Assembly: GCA_011250595.1 (NCBI GenBank)
Contig: JAANMP010000009.1
Location: 62,001-126,000, forward strand
DNA length: 64,000 nucleotides
Reading direction: 5' to 3'
Source: Bacillus sp. MM2020_1
GTDB lineage: Bacteria; Bacillota; Bacilli; Bacillales; Cytobacillaceae
Shown here: positions 43,218-52,631 of the stretch, one piece after another
How positions within the stretch are numbered: position 1 is the first letter of the stretch
Layout: every line of letters begins with the position of its first letter
Position numbers and translations under genes: made by a program
Notes under the pieces: generated by a model
Database searches by the model: none
Told to the model about the DNA's origin: nothing
What the model saw: only the letters and a program-made list of their open reading frames with translations

Positions 43218-44683
43218 TATTTAATATCCAACTTCTTTAGTTCAGTGTATGCCTGCTCTCGTTGAAGATTATATGATTGCCATGGGAGATCTTCAGCAAG
43301 GGCTTCCTGTTTTCGCTCTAGGAGTATTTTTTTTAGGTCAGGTATGTTCTGATTTTTTTCATAAAGATCGACTAAGCCTAATACCCCTCGATAAGACAAG
43401 TTATTAAGGTAATGAACATCAATCTTTCCGCTTGTTTCGTAGCGATTCATATTTTCTTTTACAACGATTTTATCCAAATCAATAATCGTAATCGCCGTAT
43501 AATAGATTAATGAAGTAATAAAATAAAAGTGAAATAACGATAACTTCTCCATCCAAATCTTCACCAGTGTATACGTGAAAATGACGACCAGGAAGATCAT
43601 AAACGAATGCACCAGCACTCTTGTGAATGTAAATCCATAGGCGTCTTCATACATACTTAAACGCAGGAACGCGGAACTTAGCATCACGGAGCTCGCCAAG
43701 ACGAGGATAGTCAGCATGATTTGCAGCCCCCTCCGCATGAAACTTGTTGTGCGATTCACGAAGGTTAAAACGATTACTGTAATCGATAAATTGATGAGTG
43801 TGACAAATAACAGTTCGAAAAAGCCTTTTCTCGCATACTCAGCAAAGGTATAATCCGCTTGCAATGTTCCGCTGAAGAAATACCTAAATTGTACGACTGT
43901 AAACAAAAGATAAACGGCATTGATAATGATAAGAACTGTAATTGTAATAATTCCATCAAGCTGAAATTTTTGCCCATTTATTTGTTGTTGATTTACGTTC
44001 AAGTGTTTCTTGACAAGGATTTGCATAAAACCGAAGAAAGCAAAGGTGAGGAACAGAATAACAATAAGCCTCATCGTTCGCTCCACATTTATGACATGAA
44101 ACCATTGGGGAACGCCGCCAATTAATCGTTCAAACTCAGTATCTGCCGAAATGAGTAGGTTCAAAACAACAAACAGGATGGGCAGTGAGATGACAATCCC
44201 AAGGATTACTTTTTTCCAGATGATTAATTTATCCTCTTTTACTCCTTGTTTTAAGCTCTTTCCAAACAATGTAGCGAAGCCTATATTAAATTTTAGGGAT
44301 TGAATCAGTTTGGTAAAAATAAAAGGAACAAAGGCCGGTTTATTCCAGCGGACATTTTCCGGGCTTGTGATTAATACCAAGTGAAAGATCACTAACCCAG
44401 GGATGACCAGTATATTTAAGCCGTAAAATAGTTGGTTATTATTTAGAAAGTAACTGGCTGACAGCAGCCAAATACAACAAATAATCAGGTACCCTAAACG
44501 CTGATGTGAAAATTGATAGCGGCGGTATCGCCACATAAATACAGAGTAAAAACCTGAAATAAATACAAAGTACGAAATTCCTATCTCACTGCGAAAAAAA
44601 GCTTCTTCTCCTAAAATCCCAAGCAATAAACAAAGAACTAAAAAAATCCCATCCGATTTCGTAATTTCCGATTCCATCTTCAT
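43217..44683 (-). CDS. DUF4153/DUF4173-type polytopic membrane protein
   Basis: This 488-residue protein has about 11 hydrophobic segments, then a soluble tail of about 110 residues (RYETSGKIDVHYLNNLSYRGVLGLVDLYEK). The layout fits the DUF4153/DUF4173 group of unknown function. It lies 63 nt downstream of a HAAS-domain gene and a PadR regulator, on the same strand. The gap carries CTAGGTATATA (44721-44731), close to a word in the PadR operator. Confidence 0.75.
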   Translation of the reverse strand: MKMESEITKSDGIFLVLCLLLGILGEEAFFRSEIGISYFVFISGFYSVFMWRYRRYQFSHQRLGYLIICCIWLLSASYFLNNNQLFYGLNILVIPGLVIFHLVLITSPENVRWNKPAFVPFIFTKLIQSLKFNIGFATLFGKSLKQGVKEDKLIIWKKVILGIVISLPILFVVLNLLISADTEFERLIGGVPQWFHVINVERTMRLIVILFLTFAFFGFMQILVKKHLNVNQQQINGQKFQLDGIITITVLIIINAVYLLFTVVQFRYFFSGTLQADYTFAEYARKGFFELLFVTLINLSITVIVLTFVNRTTSFMRRGLQIMLTILVLASSVMLSSAFLRLSMYEDAYGFTFTRVLVHSFMIFLVVIFTYTLVKIWMEKLSLFHFYFITSLIYYTAITIIDLDKIVVKENMNRYETSGKIDVHYLNNLSYRGVLGLVDLYEKNQNIPDLKKILLERKQEALAEDLPWQSYNLQREQAYTELKKLDIK

Positions 44684-44746
44684 CCCTCTTTTACATTGAA
44701 TTTCTATATATATAGTTTAACTAGGTATATAAGCAAAAAAAACTGC

Positions 44747-45385
44747 TTATATCGATGCTTTCCTCCCCCATCGATAGCCAATCCAGGTAACCGGGTATAG
44801 GATGATGGTAAAAAAGATACAAGCAATAATAAATGTTTTGGTTAATAATGGGGCGAACCAAGAATGTGGGATAACCTGGAACACAGTTAGGACCATCAAA
44901 AGCAAGTTAGGAATCAGCGAGAGTAAAAATGTTTTTCTTAGGAGCGCTCTTCCATTATGCCCAAATCCTTTTCCAATTTCATAACCCAGCAATGCCCAAA
45001 AAAACAGATACAGAAAAGCAATTAGGGTTGGGATTGCCGTTAGGTGATTCCAAATGGCCGATAGCCATTCCCACTGATAGAGATTATGAGCCAACGTTAG
45101 TAAACTGCCGCCACCAAAGAAAAGAATATTTAAGAGGATAAACACCCATTTCATATTGCTGGGGGTAACCGAGAACTCTTCCCGCCAAACTTGAGCAATT
45201 TCTTCAGGACTGCCAAGCCTTGATACAATCAAGTTAAAAACCGTATCCTCGTCTTGGCATTCAAATGATTCAATCAGAATTTCATCGATATGTGATGCAT
45301 ATTCGCGGAGAATCTCCTCTTTATCTAATTGGTCTCCTAGCCCTTTTTCCAGTTGTTCTAGAAACCTATTCTTCGGCCGTTCCAT
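44747..45385 (-). CDS. HAAS/DUF1700-domain membrane protein
   Basis: This 212-residue protein has an N-terminal HAAS helical domain (1-80: [28 protein letters not shown] ... [13 protein letters not shown]), then four membrane helices. HAAS proteins are usually encoded beside PadR regulators and pass a membrane signal by an unknown route. It overlaps padR by 20 nt. Function is inferred from that pairing only. Confidence 0.85.
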   Translation of the reverse strand: MERPKNRFLEQLEKGLGDQLDKEEILREYASHIDEILIESFECQDEDTVFNLIVSRLGSPEEIAQVWREEFSVTPSNMKWVFILLNILFFGGGSLLTLAHNLYQWEWLSAIWNHLTAIPTLIAFLYLFFWALLGYEIGKGFGHNGRALLRKTFLLSLIPNLLLMVLTVFQVIPHSWFAPLLTKTFIIACIFFTIILYPVTWIGYRWGRKASI

Positions 45386-45713
45386 GCTTTGATCTCCCTA
45401 TCACTTTGTTCATTACTTTAACAAAGTCCTGCCATTCACGTGTTTTTTCACCCAATAATTCTTTTCCTGCTGTTGTTATCTTGTAATACTTTCGTGCTGG
45501 ACCCTTCTCCTGCTCTTGCCAATAGCACTCAATGTATTCTTGCTTTTCTAGCTTGTGAAGCGCCGGATACAAGGTCCCCTCTTTCACACTCAAGTCGTTA
45601 TCGCTGCGCTTTTCCAGCTCTTTCACTAACTCATAGCCATACATATCCCGCTCGTTTAATAATTGAAGCAGGATTAATGACGTACTACCCTTAACTAATT
45701 CACGGTTAAACAT
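45366..45713 (-). CDS. PadR-family transcriptional regulator
   Basis: This 115-residue winged helix has [52 protein letters not shown] and [13 protein letters not shown], all PadR hallmarks. It heads an operon with HAAS and DUF4153 genes, and probably autoregulates through the palindrome at 45724-45740. Confidence 0.93.
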   Translation of the reverse strand: MFNRELVKGSTSLILLQLLNERDMYGYELVKELEKRSDNDLSVKEGTLYPALHKLEKQEYIECYWQEQEKGPARKYYKITTAGKELLGEKTREWQDFVKVMNKVIGRSKHGTAEE

Positions 45714-45723
45714 TTTATCACCT

Positions 45724-45777
45724 ACCTAGATATATTAGGTACATAGAAATTCTATACCAAAGGATCCTGATTGTAAA
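45724..45777 (-). promoter_or_regulatory. padR promoter and operator
   Basis: TTTACA (45777-45772), 17 nt, TAGAAT (45754-45749) on the minus strand. ACCTA-GATATAT-TAGGT (45724-45740) follows directly after the start site. Confidence 0.65.
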
Positions 45778-45784
45778 TAGCTAT

Positions 45785-45826
45785 AAAAAAAATAGTGGCG
45801 ATTTTTTATCACCACTACGGTTAGCC
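45785..45826 (-). terminator. Terminator after the small ORF at 45831
   Basis: AGTGGTGAT / ATCGCCACT stem followed by T8 on the minus strand. Confidence 0.8.
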
Positions 45827-45830
45827 TTTA

Positions 45831-46004
45831 CTATTTGACTCTTCCGTTATTTCTTAGAACCTGAATGTTTTGGTTCCGTTCCCCGCCATCAGATAACTCC
45901 TCTGAAAACTCAAGTTTTGCTTCGTCGCCTACTAATTCACCGTGCTTGATGGTCCTACGCGGCATATTATTATTGGGTGCAGCTTGTTCATTCCATTTTC
46001 CCAT
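45831..46004 (-). CDS. Small hydrophilic protein, 57 aa, hypothetical
   Basis: The sequence begins MGKWNEQAAPNNNMPRRTIK and has a Glu-rich middle (EAKLEFSEELSDGGERNQ). It is soluble, low in hydrophobics and without Cys. GAGGTG lies 6 nt before ATG 46004; three consecutive ATG codons make the exact start uncertain. Its size and composition recall small spore or stress proteins, but I do not recognise it. Confidence 0.65.
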   Translation of the reverse strand: MGKWNEQAAPNNNMPRRTIKHGELVGDEAKLEFSEELSDGGERNQNIQVLRNNGRVK

Positions 46005-46063
46005 CATCATCACCTCGATAAATAGTATTTGAAATAAACCCCAACTTATCCAACCAAGAATAG

Positions 46064-46092
46064 AAAAAACGCTTGGAATTTTCCAAGCGTTT
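46064..46092 (-). terminator. Terminator of the RocE-like permease gene
   Basis: AAACGCTTGGAA / TTCCAAGCGTTT perfect stem, T-run on the minus strand. Confidence 0.88.
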
Positions 46093-46100
46093 CGTTCGCA

Positions 46101-47543
46101 TTAAATAACCATTTTTTTATTTTCGTTTAATTCGATTTCATGTTCATCGACCATATCATGTTCACGAAGCTTTTTAATTCTAAAGTGGTAAATCAAATAA
46201 CATGCTCCTACGAAAGGTGCTCCCAGATAGAGAGCTAATCGTTGGGCAGGGTCAAATGCTAAGCTGACAAGCACGGAAACATTTAATACCAATCCAACAA
46301 TTGGTAAAAATGGGTAAAATGGTGTTTTGAATTTAAGATCGGCAACCTTGCCGCCTTCACGGATAAATCTCCTGCGGAAAGCAATTTGTGAAGCCGTAAT
46401 CGAAATCCAGCCTACTTGAGCACCTAAACCTGCTACGGAAAGAAGCCACATAAAGACTGTTTCTTCTGCAAAGAAGCCTGAAAGCAGTGATAATAATGCA
46501 ATTCCTATGGTGAATAGTAATGCGTTAATTGGTACACCGCGTTTATTTACTTTGGTGAGAAAAGGACTGGTCATTTTTTCTTTGGACATCGCATACAGCA
46601 TCCGCGTACCAGCATATAAGCCAGAGTTAGCAACAGAAAGCAAGGCTGTAAGGATAACAAAATTCATAATGTCTGCAGCATATGGAATGCCGATACTATC
46701 AAAGACAACAACAAATGGACTTTCAACAACCCCGGCTTTTTCCATCGGAATTAACCCGGATACAACAAAGATCGCTAAAACAAAGAAGAATAGGGTACGC
46801 CAAACTGTTTGCTTAATTGATTTTGGAATCGTCTTTTCCGGGTCTTCACTTTCTCCTGCAGCGATCCCAATCAATTCAGTACCTTGGAAGGAAAAGTTAA
46901 CCGCAATCATGGTAACAATCAATGCGGAAAATCCGTGTGGTAAAAATCCGTGTGCAGTAAAATTAGTAAAAAATGGTGCTGCTTCGCTGCCCTTCATGTC
47001 GATTAATCCAAACATGGCAGCTCCACCTAAGGCGATAAACAGGATAATTGCTACAATTTTAATACTTGAAAACCAAAATTCTGCTTCACCAAATGCACGT
47101 GCAGATAACGCATTCAGTAAGAATAAAATGACCGCAAAAATGCCGCTCCAAATCCAGACTTGAACATCAGGAAACCATCTTTGCATCATTTGCCCGGCAG
47201 CTAGGAACTCTAATGCAACTGTAACGGACCAGCCTAACCAGTAAAGCCATCCTAGTGCAAATCCTGTTCCAGGGCCAATAAATTTCGTTGTATACGTTTG
47301 GAACGACCCTGAAACCGGCATGGCGACTGACAATTCACCGAGACATAGCATGGTTAAAAACATAATAAATCCGCCAACGATATAGGCGAGAATTGCCCCA
47401 ATTGGGCCAGCCTGACTGATCGTGTAGCCTGAGCCTAAGAAAAGTCCTGAACCAATGACCCCTCCTAGTGATATCATGAAAAGATGTCTCGTCTTCATGG
47501 TCCTCTTAAGTTCATGCGTAGAATTGTTCTCCTGCAAATTCAT
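46101..47543 (-). CDS. Amino acid permease, RocE/RocC-like
   Basis: This 480-residue APC-superfamily transporter has 12 helices: [21 protein letters not shown] in helix 1 (near residue 28) and [25 protein letters not shown] near residue 220. Similarity to RocE and the context (sigma-54 promoter, divergent rocR) point to uptake of arginine or ornithine. Start ATG 47543, GGGGGA upstream. A leader of about 190 nt separates it from the promoter. Confidence 0.88.
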   Translation of the reverse strand: MNLQENNSTHELKRTMKTRHLFMISLGGVIGSGLFLGSGYTISQAGPIGAILAYIVGGFIMFLTMLCLGELSVAMPVSGSFQTYTTKFIGPGTGFALGWLYWLGWSVTVALEFLAAGQMMQRWFPDVQVWIWSGIFAVILFLLNALSARAFGEAEFWFSSIKIVAIILFIALGGAAMFGLIDMKGSEAAPFFTNFTAHGFLPHGFSALIVTMIAVNFSFQGTELIGIAAGESEDPEKTIPKSIKQTVWRTLFFFVLAIFVVSGLIPMEKAGVVESPFVVVFDSIGIPYAADIMNFVILTALLSVANSGLYAGTRMLYAMSKEKMTSPFLTKVNKRGVPINALLFTIGIALLSLLSGFFAEETVFMWLLSVAGLGAQVGWISITASQIAFRRRFIREGGKVADLKFKTPFYPFLPIVGLVLNVSVLVSLAFDPAQRLALYLGAPFVGACYLIYHFRIKKLREHDMVDEHEIELNENKKMVI

Positions 47544-47744
47544 AAAAATCCCCCTTTTTCCCCCTAAAAATCCCCAAAAAAGAATGCGCTTTCAATCATT
47601 TTAACTACCAAAATAATAGGATAATTTTTTTGCTAATTGTCTAGTTTTGATACATCTATTTGCATACTAAATTATATGAAAATAGTGGTTTTAAGGCAAG
47701 AGACAATAATTTCTAAATTATCACTATATTTTAAAATATTAAAA

Positions 47745-47761
47745 TGCAATTTTCGTGCCAA
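47745..47761 (-). promoter_or_regulatory. Sigma-54 (SigL) -24/-12 promoter
   Basis: TTGGCACGAAAATTGCA on the minus strand matches the TTGGCAC-N5-TTGCA consensus exactly. It drives the permease gene and requires an activator such as RocR. Confidence 0.93.
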
Positions 47762-47800
47762 CATTAATTTACCGTCCTGTGAACATTTTTTGAACAATAT

Positions 47801-47818
47801 AGCAAAATATTATTGCAT
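47801..47818. promoter_or_regulatory. Candidate RocR activator site 1
   Basis: AGCAAAATATTATTGCAT, an imperfect inverted repeat (GCAA-N7-TTGC) about 50 bp upstream of the -24 element. Confidence 0.55.
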
Positions 47819-47830
47819 ATTGATTAAATA

Positions 47831-47851
47831 TTTTGCACCCCTCCTGCAAAA
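47831..47851. promoter_or_regulatory. Candidate RocR activator site 2
   Basis: TTTTGCA-CCCCTCC-TGCAAAA, a perfect 7-7-7 inverted repeat of the type bound by RocR. Confidence 0.75.
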
Positions 47852-47965
47852 ATACGTTTTCCACAAAAAAGGAAGATCAATTTTTCTATCAGGATTTTCC
47901 AGACAAGGTTTTATTCTCCTAGATGCCAATATTTTTTGCTTATGTATACAGTTTTTTTACCTTTC

Positions 47966-47982
47966 TGCAAATTTTTTTTGCA
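47966..47982. promoter_or_regulatory. Candidate RocR activator site 3, near the rocR start
   Basis: TGCAAA-TTTTT-TTTGCA, a perfect inverted repeat 52 bp before the rocR start; could mediate autoregulation. The remaining sequence between the genes (47544-48033) is very AT-rich with no supported ORF. Confidence 0.65.
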
Positions 47983-48033
47983 TTATTACGTTTTTTTTGA
48001 TTAAATAGGTGCATAAAGGATAAAGCAAAGGGA

Positions 48034-49461
48034 ATGAACACATTGGAGAAAACAAATCATACAGTCCATTACTTGCAGTATGTAAATCGAATTTATAAAC
48101 GAATTTTAGATGAAGTAGATGTCGGTGTCCATGCTGTAGATGAAACCGGAAAAACGATTATTTATAATAAAAAAATGATGCAAATGGAGTCGATGGACCT
48201 TCAAGACGTCATCGATAAAAATCTATTAGATGTGTTTATGTTTAAAGACGATCAATCTAGTACTCTTGTCAAAGCGATCCAAGAAGGAAAAGAAACCAGC
48301 AATGTAAAACAAACCTATTTTAATAATAAGGGTCGCGAAATTACGACTATTAACAATACTATTCCAATATATTCAGATGAAAAACTACAGGGCGCAGTTG
48401 AAATTGCTAATGATGTAACAAAGCTGGAACGGCTGATCAAAGGCAATATGAATAAGGCGTCCACCCGATATACCTTTGATAAAATTATTGGAAATAGTCC
48501 TGCCATTAAGGAAGTAATTGAATCAGCTAAACGTGCTACCCGGACCTCCTCCTATGTTTTGATTGTCGGAGATACAGGTACGGGGAAAGAACTTTTTGCT
48601 CAAAGTATTCACAATGGGAGTGGTCGATTAACTGCACCATTTATTTCGCAAAACTGTGCCGCTTTACCAGATAATTTAATCGAAAGTCTCTTGTTTGGAA
48701 CTAAGCGAGGTGCCTTCACAGGTGCCGTTGATACCCCGGGGCTATTTGAACAGGCCAATGGCGGAACGCTTTTGCTTGATGAGATCAACTCCTTAAATTT
48801 AAATCTTCAGGCAAAGTTACTTCGTGTTCTTCAGGAAAAAACCATCCGGCGAATCGGAGATACGAAGGATACACCTGTTGATGTACGGGTTATTGCTAAT
48901 ATGAATGAAGATCCAATCGATGCGATTGCGAATAATCGGATGCGTAAAGATTTATATTATCGACTTGGCGTTGTAACTATTTTTGTCCCACCCTTAAAAG
49001 AGCGCAAAGAAGATATCCCCCTACTGGTTCAAAATTTTATTGAGAAATACAATGAGCTGTTTCAGATGAATGTAAAGGGCTTGTCTGATGAGGTTAAACA
49101 GTCTTTCTTTGAATATGACTGGATGGGGAATGTTCGTGAACTTGAGCATATTATTGAAGCCGCCATGAATATTATGATCGATGAAGAATGGATTATGTAC
49201 TCCCATTTACCATATCAATACAGAAGTAAAATGCAGATGAAAGAAAGAATGATTCCTCTTTCCACCGTTGACCATTTTATTAAAGAAAATTCAGAGATAG
49301 CTGTACCACTAAAACATCAAATGGAATTATTTGAGAAGTCATATATTGACCATATTTTAACTAAAAATAATTTCAATGTTTCGAAGACAGCCCAACTCCT
49401 CGGATTAAGTCGTCAAAGCTTACAGTATCGAATGAAGAAATTAAACATTAATGGGAAATGA
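48034..49461 (+). CDS. rocR: Sigma-54-dependent activator RocR
   Basis: This 475-residue enhancer-binding protein has a PAS sensor (about 20-130), an AAA+ domain with GDTGTGKE near residue 188 and the sigma-54 contact loop RGAFTGA near residue 228, and a C-terminal Fis-type helix-turn-helix (FNVSKTAQLLGLSRQSLQYRMKKL). In B. subtilis RocR responds to ornithine/citrulline and switches on arginine catabolism. Start ATG 48034 is uncertain; TTG 48043 has a better-spaced AGGG. Confidence 0.92.
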   Translation: MNTLEKTNHTVHYLQYVNRIYKRILDEVDVGVHAVDETGKTIIYNKKMMQMESMDLQDVIDKNLLDVFMFKDDQSSTLVKAIQEGKETSNVKQTYFNNKGREITTINNTIPIYSDEKLQGAVEIANDVTKLERLIKGNMNKASTRYTFDKIIGNSPAIKEVIESAKRATRTSSYVLIVGDTGTGKELFAQSIHNGSGRLTAPFISQNCAALPDNLIESLLFGTKRGAFTGAVDTPGLFEQANGGTLLLDEINSLNLNLQAKLLRVLQEKTIRRIGDTKDTPVDVRVIANMNEDPIDAIANNRMRKDLYYRLGVVTIFVPPLKERKEDIPLLVQNFIEKYNELFQMNVKGLSDEVKQSFFEYDWMGNVRELEHIIEAAMNIMIDEEWIMYSHLPYQYRSKMQMKERMIPLSTVDHFIKENSEIAVPLKHQMELFEKSYIDHILTKNNFNVSKTAQLLGLSRQSLQYRMKKLNINGK

Positions 49462-49683
49462 ATCCTATGAAAATGGAGAGCAATTAAGCTTTCCATTTTT
49501 TTATTTACATGTTAAAACACTCACCAAAATATGTTATTTTACATAAAATTATTATAGAAAAGTATTGATGTTTGATAAATGGAAACTTATATTCAAACGC
49601 CTCCCCTAGATGCTATAAAATAATACAAGCATAATAATTCCATTTTTTCTCCATACTAAGAAGAAAAAGACGAGGTGAATAAA

Positions 49684-49890
49684 ATGGGACTACTTAACTC
49701 TTTTAACCAATGGAAAGAGACCAAATACCAAAATCATGTCTCCAATATGAAAGACCAGGGCAAATGTCCTGATTGTTATGGTCGTGGCTATACGGTGTAT
49801 CCCTATAATGAATTTGCATACTTTAATTCGTTTGAATGCCCAGGATGCCAGGGCAGTGGTCAATATACAGATTGGGAAGAAATGAGGTGA
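49684..49890 (+). CDS. Small zinc-finger protein (DnaJ-like CxxCxGxG), 68 aa
   Basis: This protein has two CxxC-x-G-x-G motifs, CPDCYGRGY near residue 28 and CPGCQGSGQ near 52, as in the DnaJ zinc centre, and no J-domain. It probably binds one zinc ion. ATG 49684 has GAGGTG 6 nt upstream; an in-frame GTG at 49675 overlaps that site. Role unknown. A strong terminator follows. Confidence 0.8.
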   Translation: MGLLNSFNQWKETKYQNHVSNMKDQGKCPDCYGRGYTVYPYNEFAYFNSFECPGCQGSGQYTDWEEMR

Positions 49891-49902
49891 AAATTTGCAC
49901 AA

Positions 49903-49952
49903 AAAAATCCCTGCATCAAATCCGTCATTCGGTTCGATGCAGGGATTTTTTT
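49903..49952 (+). terminator. Terminator after the small zinc protein
   Basis: AAAAATCCCTGCATC / GATGCAGGGATTTTT stem plus T-run. Confidence 0.9.
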
Positions 49953-49998
49953 GTCATGAATGTTACGTTTACATATAGCATGCTTCACTTATTACTAG

Positions 49999-51039
49999 TT
50001 AGCTGCGTTTCTTTACTTGGCTTTGGTAGGCTTTGGATGTCCTTACCTCTACCGTCAGCGACCCATTACTTACGATTGCCTTTAACATTAAGGGTACACC
50101 AGCTGTATTTTGAAATCTAAAATCTTTGCCGCCATAGGATACGGTAGCATCTCTTCCTAATGGCACGTATCCAACCTTTAATGAATGATGATTTTTTTCT
50201 ATATACTGTACTGCTAGTTGATCGATTGCATTATATAGCGTAGATGAAGTTTGGCAAATCCCCCCGCCATATCCTTCGACTAATTTTCCGTAGTTAATCT
50301 CTGGCGCCTTTTGGTATCCATGCTCCGCATCACTCGGTCCAACAGTCGTATTAAACGAGAAAGAATCCTTGCTACCAAGGATGACATTATTAATCGCTTG
50401 TGCTGATAGTTTGATATTTTCCGTTCTTCCGGCAACACCATTATTAAAATGCGTTGTATATGAAGCAACTACCACTTCATCTAAATGGGCCGCGTCCTCT
50501 TCTTGATATCCACTTGCGGTTACATATAAAGGAAGCTCCACATTGCCGCCTTTTTCTGATACCAAGAGTATCTTTTCAATCAACTCGTCTTCTTCAAGGA
50601 TTGTTTGAGGTGTTCCTTTAATAACCTGACCATTTTCATCCAGCCTATCAAGCACCATTCGCTTGTCAAACCCAGGCGTCGATTGGGTTCCCCGCGCTAA
50701 TTCTCTTGTTAATTTTGAAAGTTCTGTTTTATAATTTCCGGGATCCGTTATATACCCTAAATCCTTCGTATTAAAGGTTTTTACTATGTCTTTCGAATTG
50801 GGATCAATAATATTTACGTATACAGGCCTAGCTTCCTCCCGTTTCCGCTCTTCTTCACGTTTCTTTGCTTCTTCCAGTTTTTTTTCTTCTTGTACCTTTT
50901 TCGCTTGTTCGATTTTCTGTTGCTGTTCAGCTGCTTTTGCTGCTTTTTCTTTTGCGGTTTGCTCAGAGCACCCCGTTCCAATTAAACACACTGCTAATAA
51001 TAATGAAATTACCCAATTTTGCTTCGCCATTTTCTCCAA
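49999..51039 (-). CDS. VanW-family lipoprotein
   Basis: This 346-residue protein has a lipoprotein signal ending LIGTGC (Cys near residue 24) and a Lys/Glu/Ala coiled-coil stalk (28-72). The VanW domain (about 180-330) contains NNVILGSKDSFSFNTTVGP and YGGGICQTSSTLYNA. VanW domains occur in vancomycin clusters and in many wall-associated proteins of Bacillus; biochemical role unknown. TTG 51039 (AAGGAG 5 nt upstream) is favoured; ATG 51030 is possible. Confidence 0.88.
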   Translation of the reverse strand: MEKMAKQNWVISLLLAVCLIGTGCSEQTAKEKAAKAAEQQQKIEQAKKVQEEKKLEEAKKREEERKREEARPVYVNIIDPNSKDIVKTFNTKDLGYITDPGNYKTELSKLTRELARGTQSTPGFDKRMVLDRLDENGQVIKGTPQTILEEDELIEKILLVSEKGGNVELPLYVTASGYQEEDAAHLDEVVVASYTTHFNNGVAGRTENIKLSAQAINNVILGSKDSFSFNTTVGPSDAEHGYQKAPEINYGKLVEGYGGGICQTSSTLYNAIDQLAVQYIEKNHHSLKVGYVPLGRDATVSYGGKDFRFQNTAGVPLMLKAIVSNGSLTVEVRTSKAYQSQVKKRS

Positions 51040-51059
51040 CTTGACTCCTTTTTAAGCCT

Positions 51060-51392
51060 TATGCCCTTTTATACTATTTTAGACGATTTCAAATGAACTT
51101 TGTTACATATGACTCTTCTATTCTATTCCAGTTATCATTACAATTTCCTGCAGAAATACTGGAAATGTACATTTTAAATAATAGAAAAAGAAAAAGATAT
51201 TCGATTCATCATAGGCTTTTCTTAGGGTGCGTAGCAAATAAGCCCATGGCCTCATATGTTATAATTAAATTAGAATTCAATTATAACTCATTACACCTCA
51301 GGATACACTTCTTAAACTCCCGCTCTGGTTTATTCTTGAAAGTTTACTTTTTTCAGCTCGTGGCTATTACCTAAAATGAAGGGGGAATTGTC
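51060..51392. other. Divergent intergenic region, 333 bp
   Basis: AT-rich spacer between the VanW and deacetylase genes. The only recognisable item is an extended -10 TGTTATAAT (51257-51265) reading toward the deacetylase. No supported ORF or structured RNA seen. Confidence 0.5.
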
Positions 51393-52559
51393 ATGATAGA
51401 AATCTTCATTCTTCTTATTTTTCTTTTATTTTCAATTTTTCTTGTTTTAGGCGTTCTTTCCCATGTCAATCGAAATCGAAGTCGTTGGATTTACTACTTA
51501 CTTTCAATTATCTGTTTATTAGGTGTTGTATTCCTGTTGTTTTTTAGCAATTGGAACACTACAAGTTTTAGAAGTGGTGTAAAGGTCGATTTACCTACAA
51601 CTGCAAAACCTTCAGCGCCAAGACAGGATAATGGAACAAACTCTGGAAACGAAAACCCACCCGAAAATGAACATCCTCAAGCTGAAGAACCTTCCGAAGA
51701 AGAACCTAGTAATCCCGCAACCACACCATCTGAGAAAATTAACATTTCTGAGAATGAAACGGTCGACTATAAGGTCGTTAAAGGAGATACATTATTCTCG
51801 ATCGCCAAACGTGCAAATGTAACGGTTGAAAAAATTAAGCAATGGAACAGTCTTCCCTCCGATGTCATCTATGTTGGTCAAATATTAAAGCTTTATGGGA
51901 AGAATGCTGAGCCGACACCGCCTGCAGAGCCACCAAAACAGGATCCCCCGCCTACAACAGTCTCATCGATGATTATTTCCAACGGCAGCCTCCAGCAGAA
52001 AAAAATCGCACTAACCTTTGATGCTGGTAGTGATACGGTGGGCATTGGGATACTGGATGTGTTGAAAAAGCACAAGGTCAAAGCCACCTTCTTCCTGACT
52101 GGAAAATGGGTAGTGAAATATCCAAGTCTCGCTAAAAGAATAGCCGATGAAGGACATGATATAGGTAACCATTCCTATTCCCATCCGGATGCAGTTAAAA
52201 CAACAACTAGTGCTTTTAAAAAGGATATCATTAAGGCCGAAGAAGCCATAAAGGCTGTAACAGGAAGGACTCCGCAGCCGTATTTCCGCTTTCCATTCGG
52301 CTCATACAACACAGCCGCTTTAAAAACTGCCGGAGAAGCAGGTTACCCTTACAGCATCCAGTGGTCACTAGACACGATTGATTGGCAGCAGCCCGCCACT
52401 GAGGTAATTATCTCCCGCATTAAAACTGGAGCAAGTAACGGTGACATCATCCTCATGCATATCGGCGGAATAAATACCCCTGCAGCAGTTGATAACGTAA
52501 TCCCATGGCTAAAAGCCCAAGGATACCAACTAGTTCCATTGAGAGTACTATTAAAGTGA
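51393..52559 (+). CDS. LysM polysaccharide deacetylase, membrane-anchored
   Basis: This 388-residue protein has two N-terminal hydrophobic segments (1-25, 33-52), a Pro/Glu/Ser linker and a LysM domain (about 125-170, YKVVKGDTLFSIAKRA). A NodB deacetylase domain (about 200-388) has motif 1 TFDAGSD, motif 2 HSYSHPD and motif 3 RFPFGSYN, so the metal and catalytic residues are present. It probably deacetylates peptidoglycan. ATG 51393, GGGGGA upstream. Confidence 0.92.
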   Translation: MIEIFILLIFLLFSIFLVLGVLSHVNRNRSRWIYYLLSIICLLGVVFLLFFSNWNTTSFRSGVKVDLPTTAKPSAPRQDNGTNSGNENPPENEHPQAEEPSEEEPSNPATTPSEKINISENETVDYKVVKGDTLFSIAKRANVTVEKIKQWNSLPSDVIYVGQILKLYGKNAEPTPPAEPPKQDPPPTTVSSMIISNGSLQQKKIALTFDAGSDTVGIGILDVLKKHKVKATFFLTGKWVVKYPSLAKRIADEGHDIGNHSYSHPDAVKTTTSAFKKDIIKAEEAIKAVTGRTPQPYFRFPFGSYNTAALKTAGEAGYPYSIQWSLDTIDWQQPATEVIISRIKTGASNGDIILMHIGGINTPAAVDNVIPWLKAQGYQLVPLRVLLK

Positions 52560-52561
52560 AA

Positions 52562-52598
52562 AAATGGTGCCTTACACTCGGAGTGTCAGGCACCATTT
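52562..52598. terminator. Palindromic terminator built from a GGTGCC...GGCACC repeat
   Basis: AAATGGTGCCT-T-ACAC / GTGT-C-AGGCACCATTT long hairpin between convergent genes. The GTGTCAGGCACC arm also occurs inside the coding sequence near 4970. Confidence 0.75.
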
Positions 52599-52631
52599 AT
52601 AAAGAATTTATTTCAGCATTAAAATAGACTA

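Noticed and set aside
47637-48008. 123-codon plus-strand ORF between the permease and rocR genes
   Set aside because: Composition follows the AT-rich non-coding background, no ribosome site, and it runs through the sigma-54 promoter and all three RocR-type repeats.
51093-51374. 93-codon ORF upstream of the deacetylase gene
   Set aside because: No ribosome site, no domain, background composition in an intergenic promoter region.
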